The position numbers were made by a program, and so were the translations under genes. Below, in pieces: positions 43,351 through 55,040 of a stretch of DNA of 64,000 nucleotides (position 1 is the stretch's first letter; every line of letters starts with the position of its first letter). The notes under the pieces are model-generated. The model had not been told where the DNA came from and did not search any database. It saw nothing but the letters and a program-made list of their open reading frames with translations. Source of the DNA: Triatoma infestans (lineage: Eukaryota > Arthropoda > Insecta > Hemiptera > Reduviidae); contig JAAEAF010001107.1 of assembly GCA_011037195.1 (NCBI GenBank), forward strand, positions 124,001-188,000, read 5' to 3'.

Positions 43351-44069
43351 GTGCCATTATCTGGACTACAATGTAATCACATTCAACCTGTCTATGTGCA
43401 GAGAACATACGACATATACTTGTTCCCCCACTACTACTACATTTTTTTTTTTTTTTTTTTTTATTAAGGCAATTTTATGTGTAAATTCCAAATTTCGGAA
43501 AAAAGAAACTGTCAATTTTATAAAATGTAATGCAGTAAAGGGGAAAAAAGTCGTTTGATTGTTGAATAAAATGAAACATCAAGATAAACAAGATTTAATT
43601 ATTTTAATAACTAATAAAATAGTTAAAATAATAATAATAATAATAATAATCCAAACAAGGCAATGAAATTAATAATTAAAAAAAAAAAATGAACTAACTA
43701 GACAATAGAAATAAAATGACCAAACTAATTGTGAACATTCTAGATTTCCGGTCTTATCTTTAGTAAAACTTTATTTATCACTGTTTATCACTAAAATAGG
43801 AGAGATATGGCATAACTCCTTGCAAAAAATATGACCTTCAAAATTATTTTTGTATTTTTCATTTTTATCAATATCTAGACAGTATCTGATTAGATAATTT
43901 ACAAAAAATAAGTGTGTATATATTATATGTAATTATAAATGATTTGATAAAAAAAAAAAAAAAATGGTGAGAGATTCTGTTAATAAGTTAAATAAATAAG
44001 TTTTTAGATAAATACTAATTTTATTTTTTTAATGAAAATACGTATATTACGGTCGCCAGTGTACGAAAA
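43351..44069. other. AT-rich DNA with an AAT microsatellite
   Basis: AAT repeats occupy about 43627-43650. The rest is AT-rich with no gene. Confidence 0.5.
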
Positions 44070-44350
44070 AAAATCTTGTGATAAAAACTCATACACTTTC
44101 CTCTTATCACAATTTACAAAAATGTTAAATTTTCTTCACATTATAATTCTTACTAATGTTTAATTTAATGAAACCTAGACGATTTTTTTTTTTTTTTTTT
44201 TTTAGGGGGAAATCACAGAAACTGGAAAAACCTGAACAGTAAAGTTGAATTTCCGATAAAGTTGTATTTCCGGATTTCCGATTTTCTTTAAACTCTTCTC
44301 CTCTTAAAATTTTAGCACCATACTTAAATTCTGTAATATATCTCATAATT
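44070..44350 (-). repeat. DR fragment, minus orientation
   Basis: Tail AAATCTTGTGATAAAAACTC and ACTTTCCTCTTATCAC at 44071-44110, then one eroded subunit with GTTGAATTTCCGATAAAG and GATTTTCTTTAAACTCTTC. Confidence 0.55.
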
Positions 44351-45099
44351 TTATGAGTGTATTGTGAGGGTGATCCTAAATTATCACGTAATCAAAATGA
44401 AAATTGGCTGAGTCAGCTCAGAAGGTATGGCGAGGTAGAGAAAGTAAAAGCATCTCTACAGTGTAATCATTTTGTACATGCCTCGGTTGGTACACTGGCA
44501 TTTGTACCCCCACCACTTGTATTTTATGTCAGGAAATATGTATGAGTAAAATTTGAAATTTCAAGAAACATTGTCATTCGATATATATAATTATATTAAG
44601 AGAACTTACTTTAACCTCTCTTTTTAATTCCTTAAACTAGACCGGAAATTAATAATCGGAAGAACTCGGGCTCTATGAAGTGTGTTTCTTTTCTCTCTCT
44701 GTCACATATGTATCTTCATCTCTTTCTCTCTCAATACCACCCTGATTGGGTATATTAGAGACCAAAGCAATTGGCATTCATAGCAATTGGCACAGTGATA
44801 AGTTTACGATTCATCATTAACTCCGCTGGAGGGAGGGCAGGCATATTCTCTCTCTAAAGGCATATTCTAGGTTTCCATTTTTATCCATGCAGCTTCTTTG
44901 CCATGTGAACAACAGATTCACTGCTAAACAGTTGGATTGCGGGAAATATAGGCCTCGCTATTAGTTATCGGTCATTTATCAAACTCATAGAACTGTCCAC
45001 TTGAAATAGGGATCCATTTTCACATGCTTACTCGTTAGTTATATAATGAGGAATAGTTATTTATGTTAGTTATATATGATGAAGGATAAAAATGGTTTG
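44351..45099. other. Unassigned DNA with CT-rich patches
   Basis: CTCTCT-rich patches at 44690-44730 and 44847-44858. No domain in the 62-codon frame at 44357. This may be part of the LTR-like unit that follows, but I could not define an edge. Confidence 0.4.
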
Positions 45100-45352
45100 G
45101 TTTGGATGAACATTGTATAATATTAAAAGTGACACTGATTGCCTGGACTTTACACTAAAATGATAGAGTATGGTAGAGTGGTAAAGGGTTAGGTAAATGA
45201 CACGTTGTGACTGACGAGTGAACTCTGTTGTATATCTATTTCCCGTCGCTGTATTTATGCAGTTTCTTCCACTTTAGTCTGAGAGAGTGGTCCAATCATT
45301 CTTGTCTCTCTTTCTCTGCTATGGATCCTCTGTTTGGATATTATTACATCGA
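45100..45352. repeat. LTR-like direct repeat, left copy
   Basis: TTTGGATGAACATTG, TGCCTGGACTTTACACTAAA, GTGGTAAAGGGTTAGG, GTTGTGACTGACGAGTGAAC and CTGAGAGAGTGGTCC recur in the same order at 46070-46311. It ends in TATTATTACA. There are distant echoes of the element at 11014 (GACTGCACTGGACTG, AAAGGGTTAGAGTAG). Confidence 0.7.
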
Positions 45353-46069
45353 TGAAGGAAAGAAATGGTTTGCTTTAATGAACAAACTTGTAATGTGTAC
45401 ATCTTTGGGCGAATTAATAAATGCAAATTGTATCGAAATATATTCTATGATTGTAAAGTAAGGAATTTTTCCGATGTATATATTTATAAATTTGGGTTTT
45501 TTGAAGGTTGGAAGGCACAAAAGAAACAGTTAGTTGAGCAGAGATACCTGGCCTACCCTTATCACTACATTTATTTAGGACAAAGGGAATTTCCCTCTTC
45601 TCACTTTCTCCGGGGTGGAGGTAGAATATATAAGGTGGAACCTTTTAGGGAAGGGAGTCAGTTCAAAATTTGTGCTATAAAAAGAGTGAAGTCTGTCATT
45701 AGAAAAAGCCATGTTACAGTAGTGAGTTGTGGAAGTTCCCCAAGAAATCCAACCTTCTTCAAGTCAGAACATATGTAAAATATGTAAGTTTTATAAAAAG
45801 CAGTTTCTCCCAAATGACAAGACACTTATGTGGTTATATCACAATATTATGATCTTTACTTATTCTAACATATATTTTGTTTATTTTAATTATATATTTT
45901 TTGAATCTATATATTTAATTGTTTTTTTCATCGCCTCCAACTTCTGTATAAACACAGACCTCACGAGATCCCTTTAGAGAAGATTTCAAATATAAATTAC
46001 AACAATTAATTATTAATTAACATATTTAATTTACCCCCCCCTCCCCAATACAAATCATTATTACAAACT
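45353..46069 (+). other. Interval between the LTR-like repeats
   Basis: It contains a 137-codon frame, 45365-45778, with MVCFNEQTCNVYIFGRINKC at its start and an arginine/lysine-rich second half. I recognise no gag, protease or reverse transcriptase. The interval is about 720 bp, far too short for an autonomous LTR retrotransposon, so if the repeats are LTRs this is a TRIM-like or deleted element. No convincing primer-binding site follows the left repeat. Confidence 0.35.
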
Positions 46070-46311
46070 AGATATGGATGAACACTATAATGTAAGAAGT
46101 GACATGACTGCCTGGACTTTACACTAAAATGGTAGAGTATTGAGTGGTAAAGGGTAAATAAATGATACGTTGTGACTGGCGAGTAAACTCTGTGTATATC
46201 TATCTCCGTCGCTATGTTTATGCAGTTTCTCCCATTCTAGTCCGAGAGAGTGGTCCTGTCATTCTTGTATCTCTTTATCTGCTATGAATCCTCTCTTTGG
46301 ATTCTATTACA
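46070..46311. repeat. LTR-like direct repeat, right copy
   Basis: Same blocks as 45100-45352, with small indels, ending CTATTACAA. The divergence between the two copies is clearly visible, so if they are LTRs the insertion is old. Confidence 0.7.
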
Positions 46312-47014
46312 ATTATTTTATGGGCGTTTATATCCCAAACATATCTAAGGGTTAGTCTAAAACTTTAAACTGTTTTAAAAGTTTTGCCCGATGTCAACAA
46401 GGCACTGCCGTATAGTTTACATTTGAATAATATTTAGGCCCCAACAATGAATGATTTCCAGTAACAGAAATTAGTGTAGGTTTTCTCACAACAGACCTTT
46501 TTCGAAAAAGAAAAATGGTTGCTTTCAGATGATAAAGCAAAAATATTGATAATAATGCTTTCTTTAACGTATATCTTTCAGTTGAACTTGGCTTTATTCC
46601 ATGGTTATATGATTTGACCGAAAAACATTCGAGAGAAAACGTGAAAACTTCCAATATAAGGCACACAGAATCTTTCATAGCTTTCCAAATTATATATTGA
46701 TATTATTTTCATAATTTTTCTAATATCACAAACTATACCCTAACACATCCTTCAACTAAATTAAATTAATCACCGGAAGGCAGTTTCCCCAAGACGCCAT
46801 TTCTACCAAGCCGTCTTTTAATTCCTCCCAAGAGGGAAGTCCTCTTAACATCAAATGGATGTTCATTAATTCTAAATTAAAGGCAACCAAAGGCGCTTTA
46901 ATTATTTAATTAAATAAGATCTGTAATCATTGTGAATTATTAAACACAATCACGCACCTAACGGATTTTTTTTTTTTTTAGAAATTAAAAGCAAATTTAT
47001 ATATTATCAAAATT
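46312..47014. other. AT-rich DNA, nothing recognised
   Basis: The 94-codon minus-strand frame here has no recognisable domain. Confidence 0.4.
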
Positions 47015-47315
47015 CATGAGGTTTGGCCAAAAGTAAAATATAACAAAATGAATTGCTGCCAACGTTTCGATAAAAATTATTATCTTTTCCCAAGCAAAAA
47101 AAAAAATTTTTTAATGTGTACTTTGTAAAAGTGTAATAAAATGTTATGTATAGATGTTATGAGATCGTGTCGCATTTTAACATCAATACACGAAATTTTT
47201 CATTACACCTTACATATTCAGAATAAAAGTTTTGCCTTGAAAAAGATAATAAATTTAACGAAACGGTGGCAGCAATACATCTTGTTTTTTACTTCTTGAC
47301 CTAACCTCACGAATT
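47015..47315. mobile_element. Foldback element FB3, copy 1
   Basis: Left arm GAGGTTTGGCCAAAAGTAAA, TTGCTGCCAACGTTTCGATA and TATTATCTTTTCCCAAGC is the complement of the right arm TTGCCTTGAAAAAGATAATA, GAAACGGTGGCAGCAATACA and TTGACCTAACCTC. The arms are about 85 bp and the centre is AT-rich. The motif GAAACGKTGGC is shared with 38461 and 54786. Confidence 0.75.
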
Positions 47316-48172
47316 TTAATAATATATATTCAAATGGCTGACAAATGACTGAACGATAATTAGCAGCTGAGATTAGCAACTTACATTAAAAAAAAAAAAA
47401 AATGAGTAAAAAAAAATGTGCACGAAGCAGAATAATAATTAATAATAATACAATTGAATTATACTAAGAGAAAATCAGTTTTTATTTTATTATATAATTA
47501 GAGCAATGATTTTTATAGAACAGGAAATGATAACGCAGGAAAAGTGCAATCTAGATAACTGTTATTAATCATCACTACTTCCGAAAAATTCATCAGGGGA
47601 CAATAGATATAAAAGATAATACAATAAGCGGAATATGCCGTAAAACTACTTTTGGTAAAAGGAAGTTAGCAATTTGGGTCAAATTTTTGAATTTGAGTTT
47701 TCACCGGAAATATTAGTTTTGGGGTTCCCTGCGTGATATATATAATCAAAGATTTTAGCAAAAGTATGTTGTAATTATTCTCGTAAATGGTTCCAGTTTC
47801 TCTAAACTTCACATACTAATTGATTAAAATCAATTGTTTATTGATTATATATATAAAAAGAATGGACTTTTGATGGATAGTGTTGGAAAAATCAATGCAT
47901 CGAGCTAATTCAATACATGTTCTATCACTTATTTAATACTAAATTTAAAATAAATCGATTACTTTGATTTTATTATAAATAGTTTCTGAGTTTTGTCGAA
48001 AAAGGATTCTATCTGGGGGATTAGTGGCAGTAAACTGTTCAGTCTCGAGATAAAAATAAAAAACATTAAACATGTGAGAAGTTTACCGTCATTAATTTTC
48101 AATGGACAATAATTCAACATTCATTGCTCGAACTTGAACAAAATTTATCTCAGTATTTTAATTATTTTTATT
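47316..48172 (+). repeat. AT-rich DNA with a DR head fragment
   Basis: A DR plus head is seen at 47655-47765 (GTAAAAGGAAGTTAGC, GAGTTTTCACCGGAAATATT, TTGGGGTTCCCTGCG, AAGATTTTAGCAAAAG), followed by an eroded subunit to about 48060. The rest is AT-rich. Confidence 0.5.
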
Positions 48173-48184
48173 TGTAAGATATTT

Positions 48185-48591
48185 TTGATATGTGGATGGG
48201 TCCGCAATGCTGGATAACATCTGGTATTTTATCCGCCGTAGCATGCATATTTTCTTTTGTCCATCCATCGTCAGAACAAATTCACCAAGTTCATGTAGAG
48301 AGTTCACTTTAACGCAGTTTATATAAACACTATTTTCTAATGTCTAAACATAATTTATAATATTTCCATTTTGTCATTAAACACACATGCACACATAGTA
48401 ACATAACCTTATAACCTCCCGCACACATATATATATATACTATCAACAAACCAACAAATATGGTGTAACAGAACATTGCGTTGAAGCGAATTCTCTAAAC
48501 GAACTTGGTGAATTTGCTCTGACAATGGATGAAAATCCGTAACTGGTCAGGGACAAAAGGAATATGAATGTTACGACGAATAAAATACCAA
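48185..48591. mobile_element. Foldback element FB1, copy 4, 407 bp
   Basis: The left arm starts GATATGTGGATGGGTCCGCA as the copy at 4867 does. The hammerhead-like part is deleted from the left arm but present in the right arm as CTGACAA, a GGAT hairpin and GTAACTGGTCAGG, with several core changes. Exact 12-bp target duplication TGTAAGATATTT lies at 48173-48184 and 48592-48603. Confidence 0.85.
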
Positions 48592-48603
48592 TGTAAGATA
48601 TTT

Positions 48604-50084
48604 ATTTTGTAATGTCAAAGAAATCAATTTTTCTATCAAGATTTCCTCCAAAGGTAACACCTCAAATTTGAAATACTAATATATAAATAAATCTAACTAT
48701 TTTAATTAGAAATTTTGTTTCGAAACTTAATTTGCATCAGTTCTTGGAAAATGAGGTGCGGAATGTTATAGTCTTATTTTTAAACGACATTTTATCATGT
48801 TATTCTGTTCCGAGCCGTCAATAATAATTTAGGGAAATTTATGATTCTGAAGAAAACTTGTCAATTAGGTTGTACGAATTGCAAAAAGAAAATGGCGGTG
48901 TGATGTTTCACAACCGATTTTTTTCCTTAAGGTTAGCATCATCCTATGGGATAAACTTAAGCCCTTACTCCAAAATTCCTAGAGTTCATAAATAGGATTT
49001 ATGACTCTAAGATGCCATTTCCTCCAGCCACTATTTCTACAGTACTAACAAAATGGCGAATATTGCAACAGCATAACTACTTAAATGAAAAATTATGATT
49101 GAGCTTTATCTAAATATTAAAGTACAAAATAGTTTAATGACCTGTTATAGAATTATACAATATACATATAAAATGAATTAAGCGATTAAAATCTTTTAAT
49201 ATTTAAATGGGAAAATATTAATGGAACGCTTTATTGTAAAATGAAGCCAAAAGAAAAGAGGTTATACAAGGCGATTAAGGTGAAAATTAACGGTAATTGT
49301 AACGTTTATGAATCTAAAACCCTCCCCTCCCCAAAGTATTGTTCACTTTAAAATTAAAGTTAATAAGCTACCCTTTAGGCTAATGGCTTGTCTTCAGATT
49401 AGGGTTGACCCTAATTTGGAATAATGACTCTTTTTTTGTTTTAACTTTTTTTTTTTTTAATGTTTTAATTTTTTTCGTCATAAAGAAGAAAATATGTATT
49501 AAGGATTTTCTATTTTGTTTGGTTAAGGAAAATAAAATTTGTAATTTAAATAATTTTTAGGATGTAAAAATTTTCCATGGAAAACAGTCACTTTATTTTC
49601 CTTTCAAATATTACGTACGTATATCAATTCAATCAGTTCAGATTTTCTTCAAATTTGCATTTTTTTCTCTTTAACATTAAGTATGTCAGTATCAAACATT
49701 ATAATGGCAGTGGCAATACTCCTCCATGTCCCTGTAAAATAAATTTTGCGACAAAAAAATAATTACAGTGTATTATTACTGTGACTTTACATGTCGCAAA
49801 AAAACGCAAAAATAACCGCAGGCAAAGTTTTAAAGAAAATCGTTGGTTTTTATTATTCTCCAATAATGAAATGAATGAAAATCGTGAAAAACTAGATCCT
49901 TCATATCGTATAATGAAATTTACAGTTAAGGGCATTTGTTTGAAAACGCCCTAACGGATTCTTTGATAACCGAAATTTTAGAGTTCCTGCAATTTTTCAT
50001 TTTTAGAATTTTGGTGTTTAAAGTAATAAGGTAAACAAGCAAAAAAAAAAACACACACCAAGAGAGGTAGAGAAATATGAACTA
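48604..50084. other. Mostly AT-rich DNA with faint DR echoes
   Basis: A possible DR tail lies near 48879-48925 (GCAAAAAGAAAATGGCGGTG, TGATGTTTCACAACCGA). From 48950 to 50080 nothing is recognised. Confidence 0.4.
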
Positions 50085-50205
50085 TGTTCTAAAAAACATT
50101 TATCCGGCTCGGAGGACCAAAAATACATGTTTTTCCAATGGAAGCTCTATTTAGAATATCTGACTTATTCAGTTCTTTCTCTTACACCGTATGTAAGAAA
50201 GTAAA
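50085..50205 (-). repeat. DR head fragment, minus orientation
   Basis: GGAGGACCAAAAATACATGT, CCAATGGAAGCTC, then TTTCTCTTACACC and GTAAGAAAGT form the reversed DR head and terminal palindrome. Confidence 0.6.
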
Positions 50206-51105
50206 ATTTTATATTGAAAAGTTATTATTACTACTTGAAAGTAAAAAAAAAAAAGAAATTGTTAAAATTAAATGTAGCACAAAAATGGTAACATTAATAA
50301 TATATTGGACAGGAACAGTCTAGAGAAATTATGGGTTATTTAATGGTGTAAGACTAAAAGTAAAGATCTGTTGGCCATAGTACACAGTCCAGGGTGATTT
50401 ACCAGTTTTCTTGGATCAAGATTTACCACCTTCAGTTCCCTTTCACATACTTCTTTCAAGATATAGATATTAATGTCTGTTCATAGTTCTCTCTTTTTCC
50501 ATTTTGCTTCAGCGTGTATAACACTCCATCTTCTTCTACTAAACAACCAAAAGAAACAAGACTTACTGATAAAAGTGGTAAAAAAAAAAAATGATTTACG
50601 TATTGGCCCAGTTTATTCTGATAGGAGAGTATACTAAAAGGAAGGAAACCATTAGCGTTTTTAGCAGTTGTATATATGTGTATGTTTTGTGCGCTTGCGC
50701 CAGAATAACCGTTTAAAAGGAATAGTACAAGTTAAAAAGTATGGGAGCGTTAAATCAAGCGAATCGCAATTTTTCTAACGTCTATTTACATTTCAATTTT
50801 GATAGTAATGTTACACTTTTACCATTTATTTATTTTTTTTTTTTTACCTTAGGCTAAAGCTTTACATCTAAACTTCCTAAACTATTAGGGCATGAACAAT
50901 TTTCTTTTAAAACATAAATTAACTCTGGTTTTTATTACCTAAAGATTTATGTACGACCATACTTTTATAAGACGCGACTTCTAAAAATAAAATTGGGAAT
51001 AAATGACTTGTCACATCCCGTAGGGCAACAGGTCAATAGAAAGCATTAAAAATAAATAAATAAATAAAAATCTGATGCGGAAACAATACCACTTTTTCTT
51101 GCAGC
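50206..51105. other. AT-rich DNA, nothing recognised
   Basis: No gene or repeat boundary is seen. Confidence 0.45.
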
Positions 51106-51665
51106 AATTTGTTACTTTCTCTTACTTTGGTAAGAGGAAATATTGCGATTATATCAAATTCTCACCGGAAATACATGTTCTGAGGTCCCTTGAGTGCGAA
51201 AAAAATGTTTTTAGCGAATGGTCAGAATGTGTACGATTGTTGTGTACGATTCTAAGGTCCCGATATGTATGGAAAAAAAAAATCTGTTAGGAATACTAAC
51301 ACGACTTAATCTTACTGCTGTTAATACAATTATATATAAAATGACCAATTATATATATTAATTTAAACCTGAAATTTCACACATTTGTCCTAAAAACATT
51401 TGAAATTTAAAGCCATAAAATTCCGCACAAAAAATCAATTTTTTTTCGGAGAAACTTTTTATCTGTGCACATAACAATTCCAAGTTTAAGGAAAATCATT
51501 TTCGTGAAAAAAAAGAAAGAAAACTTCTGCCTTTTTCCGTTAATAGGCCATCTTTTTTTTCGTATTCATGGGGCCGTGGAACATGTATTTCCGGTGAAAA
51601 CTAATTTCGCAAATTTGACACGATCGCTGTAAATTCCTCTTACTAGGATTTAGAGAAAGTGCAAA
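51106..51665. repeat. DR copy with inverted heads
   Basis: The left end is a plus head (TTACTTTCTCTTACTTTGG, CTCACCGGAAATACATGTTC, GAGGTCCCTTGAGTGCG). The right end is a reversed head (GGAACATGTATTTCCGGTGA, ATTTGACACGATCGCTG, CCTCTTACTAGG). A minus-type tail starts at 51277 inside, so two copies may be joined. Confidence 0.65.
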
Positions 51666-52139
51666 TTGCCCTAATTAAAATTACCCACTCTATGATTGGA
51701 TAGTGAGTGAGGAAAATATCAATCTTATTTTAATTAGGTACTTAATTATGATTTTATTGCCTTGCTAATGCCTCTAAAAAAAAATGGTTAAAAATAAAAT
51801 CTGGAAAATTACTTGTTACATGCAAGTTCGTTGATGGTTAATAATTTCCTGTGCACGTCCATCCTCTATAGTCAAAATAAAGACCCCCTAGTGGGCCAAA
51901 CTAAGTCCATTTGGACGAAAAGCTCATGCAAATGAACGCCTTGGGTATATATAGCTGACTGTTGGAGATTATAAGAGAATCCGCTTATACCTTTAAGCCC
52001 TGTTTTAGGGAAGCTGGGTTGGGGAAGGGTTGAAGAGGTGGCCTACAATAATTACAGACACATCATTAGGTACAGCTTAAAGTCCCGCTCCTAAGGAGGT
52101 TCATTCGCTTTAACCAATGGATCTGGTATTAAAGGGAAA
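51666..52139. other. Unassigned low-copy-looking DNA
   Basis: 51870-52130 has more balanced composition and matches nothing else in the window. The stretch CTTAAAGTCCCGCTCCTAAG lies near 52077. No coding frame of note. Confidence 0.4.
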
Positions 52140-52791
52140 TTTCAAAGGGAATACTGTTTTGCATCTTATTGGCTTAATTTGGTTTTGATTGTAGCTTTAT
52201 GGTAGTTTCAAATGAAAATTGCGGCTCATAGGTTTTACTTCTCTTATTGTTATTAATACAAAAGAAAGTATAGAGATTGGATCAAATTTCCGGAAATGAG
52301 GTTTTAGCGTGAATCCTTAGTTTTGGTGGGCGAAGTATTTTTACTTTCCCTTACTTCTAGTGAAATCGCTCTCTCTCTTACTTCCTGTTGTGATCGTAGC
52401 AAAAATTTGAAATTGAGTTTTCACCGGAAATACTTGATTTGACATCCCCTGGAGCTTGCTTTTATTTCTAAAGCAGACTGTACTTATGTGGAGCGCTCTG
52501 TATCGAAACCAATAACGCTTGTGCCAATTTAAATTTAAATAATACGGCCGACCCTCCCCCCATACCTCTCTTAATATTCAATTTTTTCAGAAAAAGTTAC
52601 CAATAAACCACTTCTGATTGATTTCAAATCCCACTAATGCTTCTAATGTGCATTAATATTATGTATATGGTAAAACCATTATTATATTGAAGTGGTACTT
52701 TTCCCCAGAACCCTAAAAAATCAATTATTCCGGTAAAATGTTTCAAATAAAAGTTATAGGTATTTAAGTGTTTAGATAGTATATGAAATTT
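52140..52791 (-). repeat. DR pieces in both orientations
   Basis: Plus heads occur near 52270-52330 and 52345-52450 (CTTCCTGTTGTGATCGTAGC, GAGTTTTCACCGGAAATACT). A minus subunit then runs from 52545 to the LINE insertion point (AATATTATGTATATGG, GAAATTTAAAGAAATTCG). Confidence 0.6.
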
Positions 52792-52939
52792 AAAGAAATT
52801 CGTAGGACTTATCTACAACCTATTATAAAGCCCCTCTGGAGATATGGATGCGAAGTCTGGGGGTTCGACCGAAGGTGAAGCCAGAATAGGAATACATAGG
52901 CTCTGCAGGGGCCGCCTCCCATCACCTCTAGGCACGATC

Positions 52940-53990
52940 GTAATAACCAGAGGTTGATTGAGGAAATCAAGGCTGATCATCTTCTTGGAATGCCAACTGA
53001 TAGGATGGTTTCTAGGTATCATTTCGAAAGGAACTTCCAAATTGTTATACCGAGCAGAGGTGAATGGGAGTGTGACCCCCCCTGTTCGGTAACTCGATCT
53101 GGTATACAGACGGATCCAAAACTCCGACTGGGGTCGGAGCCGGGATCTATGGGGCAGGCCTAAAGTTATGATTAAGGCCAGCCTAGGCAAGTACGCCACG
53201 GTCTTTCAGGCTGAAGTCGTGGCGTTTCAACTCTGCGCTAGGGAGATTATAAGGCAAGGCATAGTGGATAGAAGAGTAGCCATATACTCTGATAGTCAGG
53301 CAGCTCTGAAGGCACTTTCTTCACACCAAACAGTCTCAAGACTGGTGTGGGATAGCCTATTTGCCCTAACCGAAGTGGGTGCTCGGGACAAACTGACACT
53401 CCCTGGGTGCCGGACATGCGGGGTTTCTAGGCAATGAAAGGGCGGATGCCCTAGCGAGGGAGGGTTTGGGATACCTTTATAGGCCCCGAACCCTTCTGCG
53501 GCTTTTCTAGGAGCCTTATTCAAACTTCTATCAAAGGTTGGATAGAAGAACAGCGTCTGCTTTGTGGGAGAGAACACCAGGACAAAGGCAGGCAAAGCTC
53601 TTTATTAAAAGACATTTGCCTAAATTTACCAGACATCTACTGAGCCATACCGAAAGGATATAAGGCTAACTGTGGGTGGGTCTACTAACAGGGCATTGTA
53701 GGCTGAACAGACAATGCCCATCTATAATTTGCAGATAGTGTGGTATGCCAATTCTGCAAGGCAGAGGAAGAAACCCCGGCGCACATCCTCGGCCTGGCGA
53801 GGACAAGGTTTCTTCAATTGGGGACAGGCAATCCCGAAGCTATGAGCTTCATTACGAAGCCGATCTCAGCTTTGCTAGGACGATTAGAAGGGCAAAGCTA
53901 AGGGTTGTGCTATAATTTAAGGGGGTCCACAATGGACCTCGTCTTGTAGGTCGCAGTGGAATGAGGCTCGTTCCCTCCCGTTTCTAATCT
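52940..53990 (+). pseudogene. RNase H LINE ORF2 C-terminal region
   Basis: Blocks in order: LIEEIKADHLLGMPTDRMV and FERNFQIVIPSR (linker typical of these LINEs), then VYTDGSKTPTGVGAGIYG in another frame (first RNase H aspartate). FQAEVVAFQLCARE (glutamate) and IYSDSQAALKALSS (second aspartate) follow. GNERADALAREG-like sequence lies near 53430-53465, then LWERTPGQRQAKLFIKRHL, a TGHC-like region and EEETPAHILG. Frames change several times. This is the 3' half of an I/R1/LOA-like element and cannot make an active enzyme. Confidence 0.88.
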
Positions 53991-54000
53991 AATCTGGGAT

Positions 54001-54440
54001 TCGACCAAGCATTCCAACTCCTATCGCATTCAAGTTTTTCAATGTAAAACTCTCAGAAGAATTACCAACGCTCCGTTCTATGTTTCCAACCTAACTCTTC
54101 ACACTAAACTCAAAATCCCTTTTGTCCGTCAGTTAATAAAAGCAAGTTACAAAAAATTCCATGACCTCACATCCAACCATTCTAACCCTTTAGTCCAAAA
54201 ACTCTCTTCCGTGTCTATTCCACACAACCCTTCCAGGAGACTGAAACGCCACTGGCCCCGCGACCACCTAACTTCATTTAGCATTTTTATTAACATTTTT
54301 ATTAATAATTAGGGAGTACCTCCAATGGGAGGCATCTCATAACAAGACTTTCACGCCCTTTTTATGACACTACCATCATATTCACTTGTTATACTGTCTG
54401 TATAGTTGTGAATTTCTTAATAAAATAATAATAATAAAAA
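54001..54440 (+). pseudogene. Jockey-type LINE 3' tail, copy 2
   Basis: A continuous frame reads YRIQVFQCKTLRRITNAPFY, VSNLTLHTKLKIPFVRQLIK and the C-terminal signature SRRLKRHWPRDHL, matching the end of Jockey copy 1. The 3' tail then has CACTACC-type sequence, AATAAAATAATAATAAT and an A run. It is one of four copies of this family in the window. Confidence 0.88.
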
Positions 54441-54454
54441 AAAAAGAAATTCGT

Positions 54455-54574
54455 TGTTATTGTTTTCGAGAAAATCGCTAAAAACTGAATAAACTATTCA
54501 GTAAAGTCGCACTTACGACTGATGGATTTTTGGCAGAAATCTTCATATCTGTTGGGGTGGAAGTAATTATCTAA
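54455..54574 (-). repeat. DR subunit, minus orientation
   Basis: GTTTTCGAGAAAATCGCTAA, TTCAGTAAAGTCGCACTTAC and GATGGATTTTTGGCAG continue the subunit broken at 52791. Confidence 0.7.
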
Positions 54575-54862
54575 ACCAAGGATAAGGAATGTTGAGATTC
54601 GGTCTTTTTTTAAAAATAAAAAACCTAAATTTTTGCCGTTTCGGACAAATATCCTCGCTGTCCTCTGTAGTGTTGAGGTGTTCTCAACTTTTTTATTTTT
54701 CCTAAAATATACCTAAGTTTAAGCTGTCATGTTTTGAAGATTTTTTAACATTTATTTTTATGCTTGATAAAGACAATATATTTTCGAAACGTTGGCAAAA
54801 ATTTAAGGTTTTTTTTATTTAAAAAAAAAAAACCGAATCTCAACAATCCTTATCCATCATTT
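54575..54862. mobile_element. Foldback element FB3, copy 2
   Basis: Left arm AAGGATAAGGAATGTTGAGA, TTCGGTC, AAAAACCTAAATTTTTGCCG is the complement of the right arm near 54785-54860 (AAACGTTGGCAAAAATTTAA, ACCGAATCTCAACAATCCTT). The right arm has TGATAAAGAC and TTTTCGAAACGTTGG. It sits inside a DR copy whose reversed head resumes at about 54880-55030. Confidence 0.8.
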
Positions 54863-55040
54863 AAGAGCGGTCGAGAAGAATCTTCCTCAATCTAAACCAA
54901 GTTTGAGCTTCCCGCGGTTTTTTTTGTTTTGAGATCCATACGCTAAAAACCTTTTTTTTGGTTTTCAAACATACATTTCCGGTAAAAAGTCAGTTTCGAA
55001 AGTCAATTTCGAAAACACGATCGCATTACTTCCTCTTACT
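54863..55040 (-). repeat. DR head, minus orientation
   Basis: ACATACATTTCCGGTAAAAA, CGAAAACACGATCGCATTAC and TTCCTCTTACTGG close the copy split by the LINE and by FB3. Confidence 0.65.

Larger units (their letters stand above)
52804..54442 (+). mobile_element. Composite LINE insertion (RNase H LINE plus Jockey tail)
   Basis: The whole block is flanked by AAAGAAATTCGT at 52792-52803 and 54443-54454, and removing it restores a DR subunit. It holds a decayed RNase H LINE (to about 53990) followed directly by a Jockey 3' tail with AATAAA and an A-rich end. The left edge, PIIKPLWRYGCEVWG, could itself be Jockey, in which case the RNase H LINE sits inside a Jockey copy. A template-switched chimera is the alternative. 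Confidence 0.75.

Noticed and set aside
45365..45778. 137-codon frame as a retrotransposon gag gene
   Set aside because: No zinc-knuckle, protease or other retrotransposon motif is visible. Listed only as an unknown frame within the interval.
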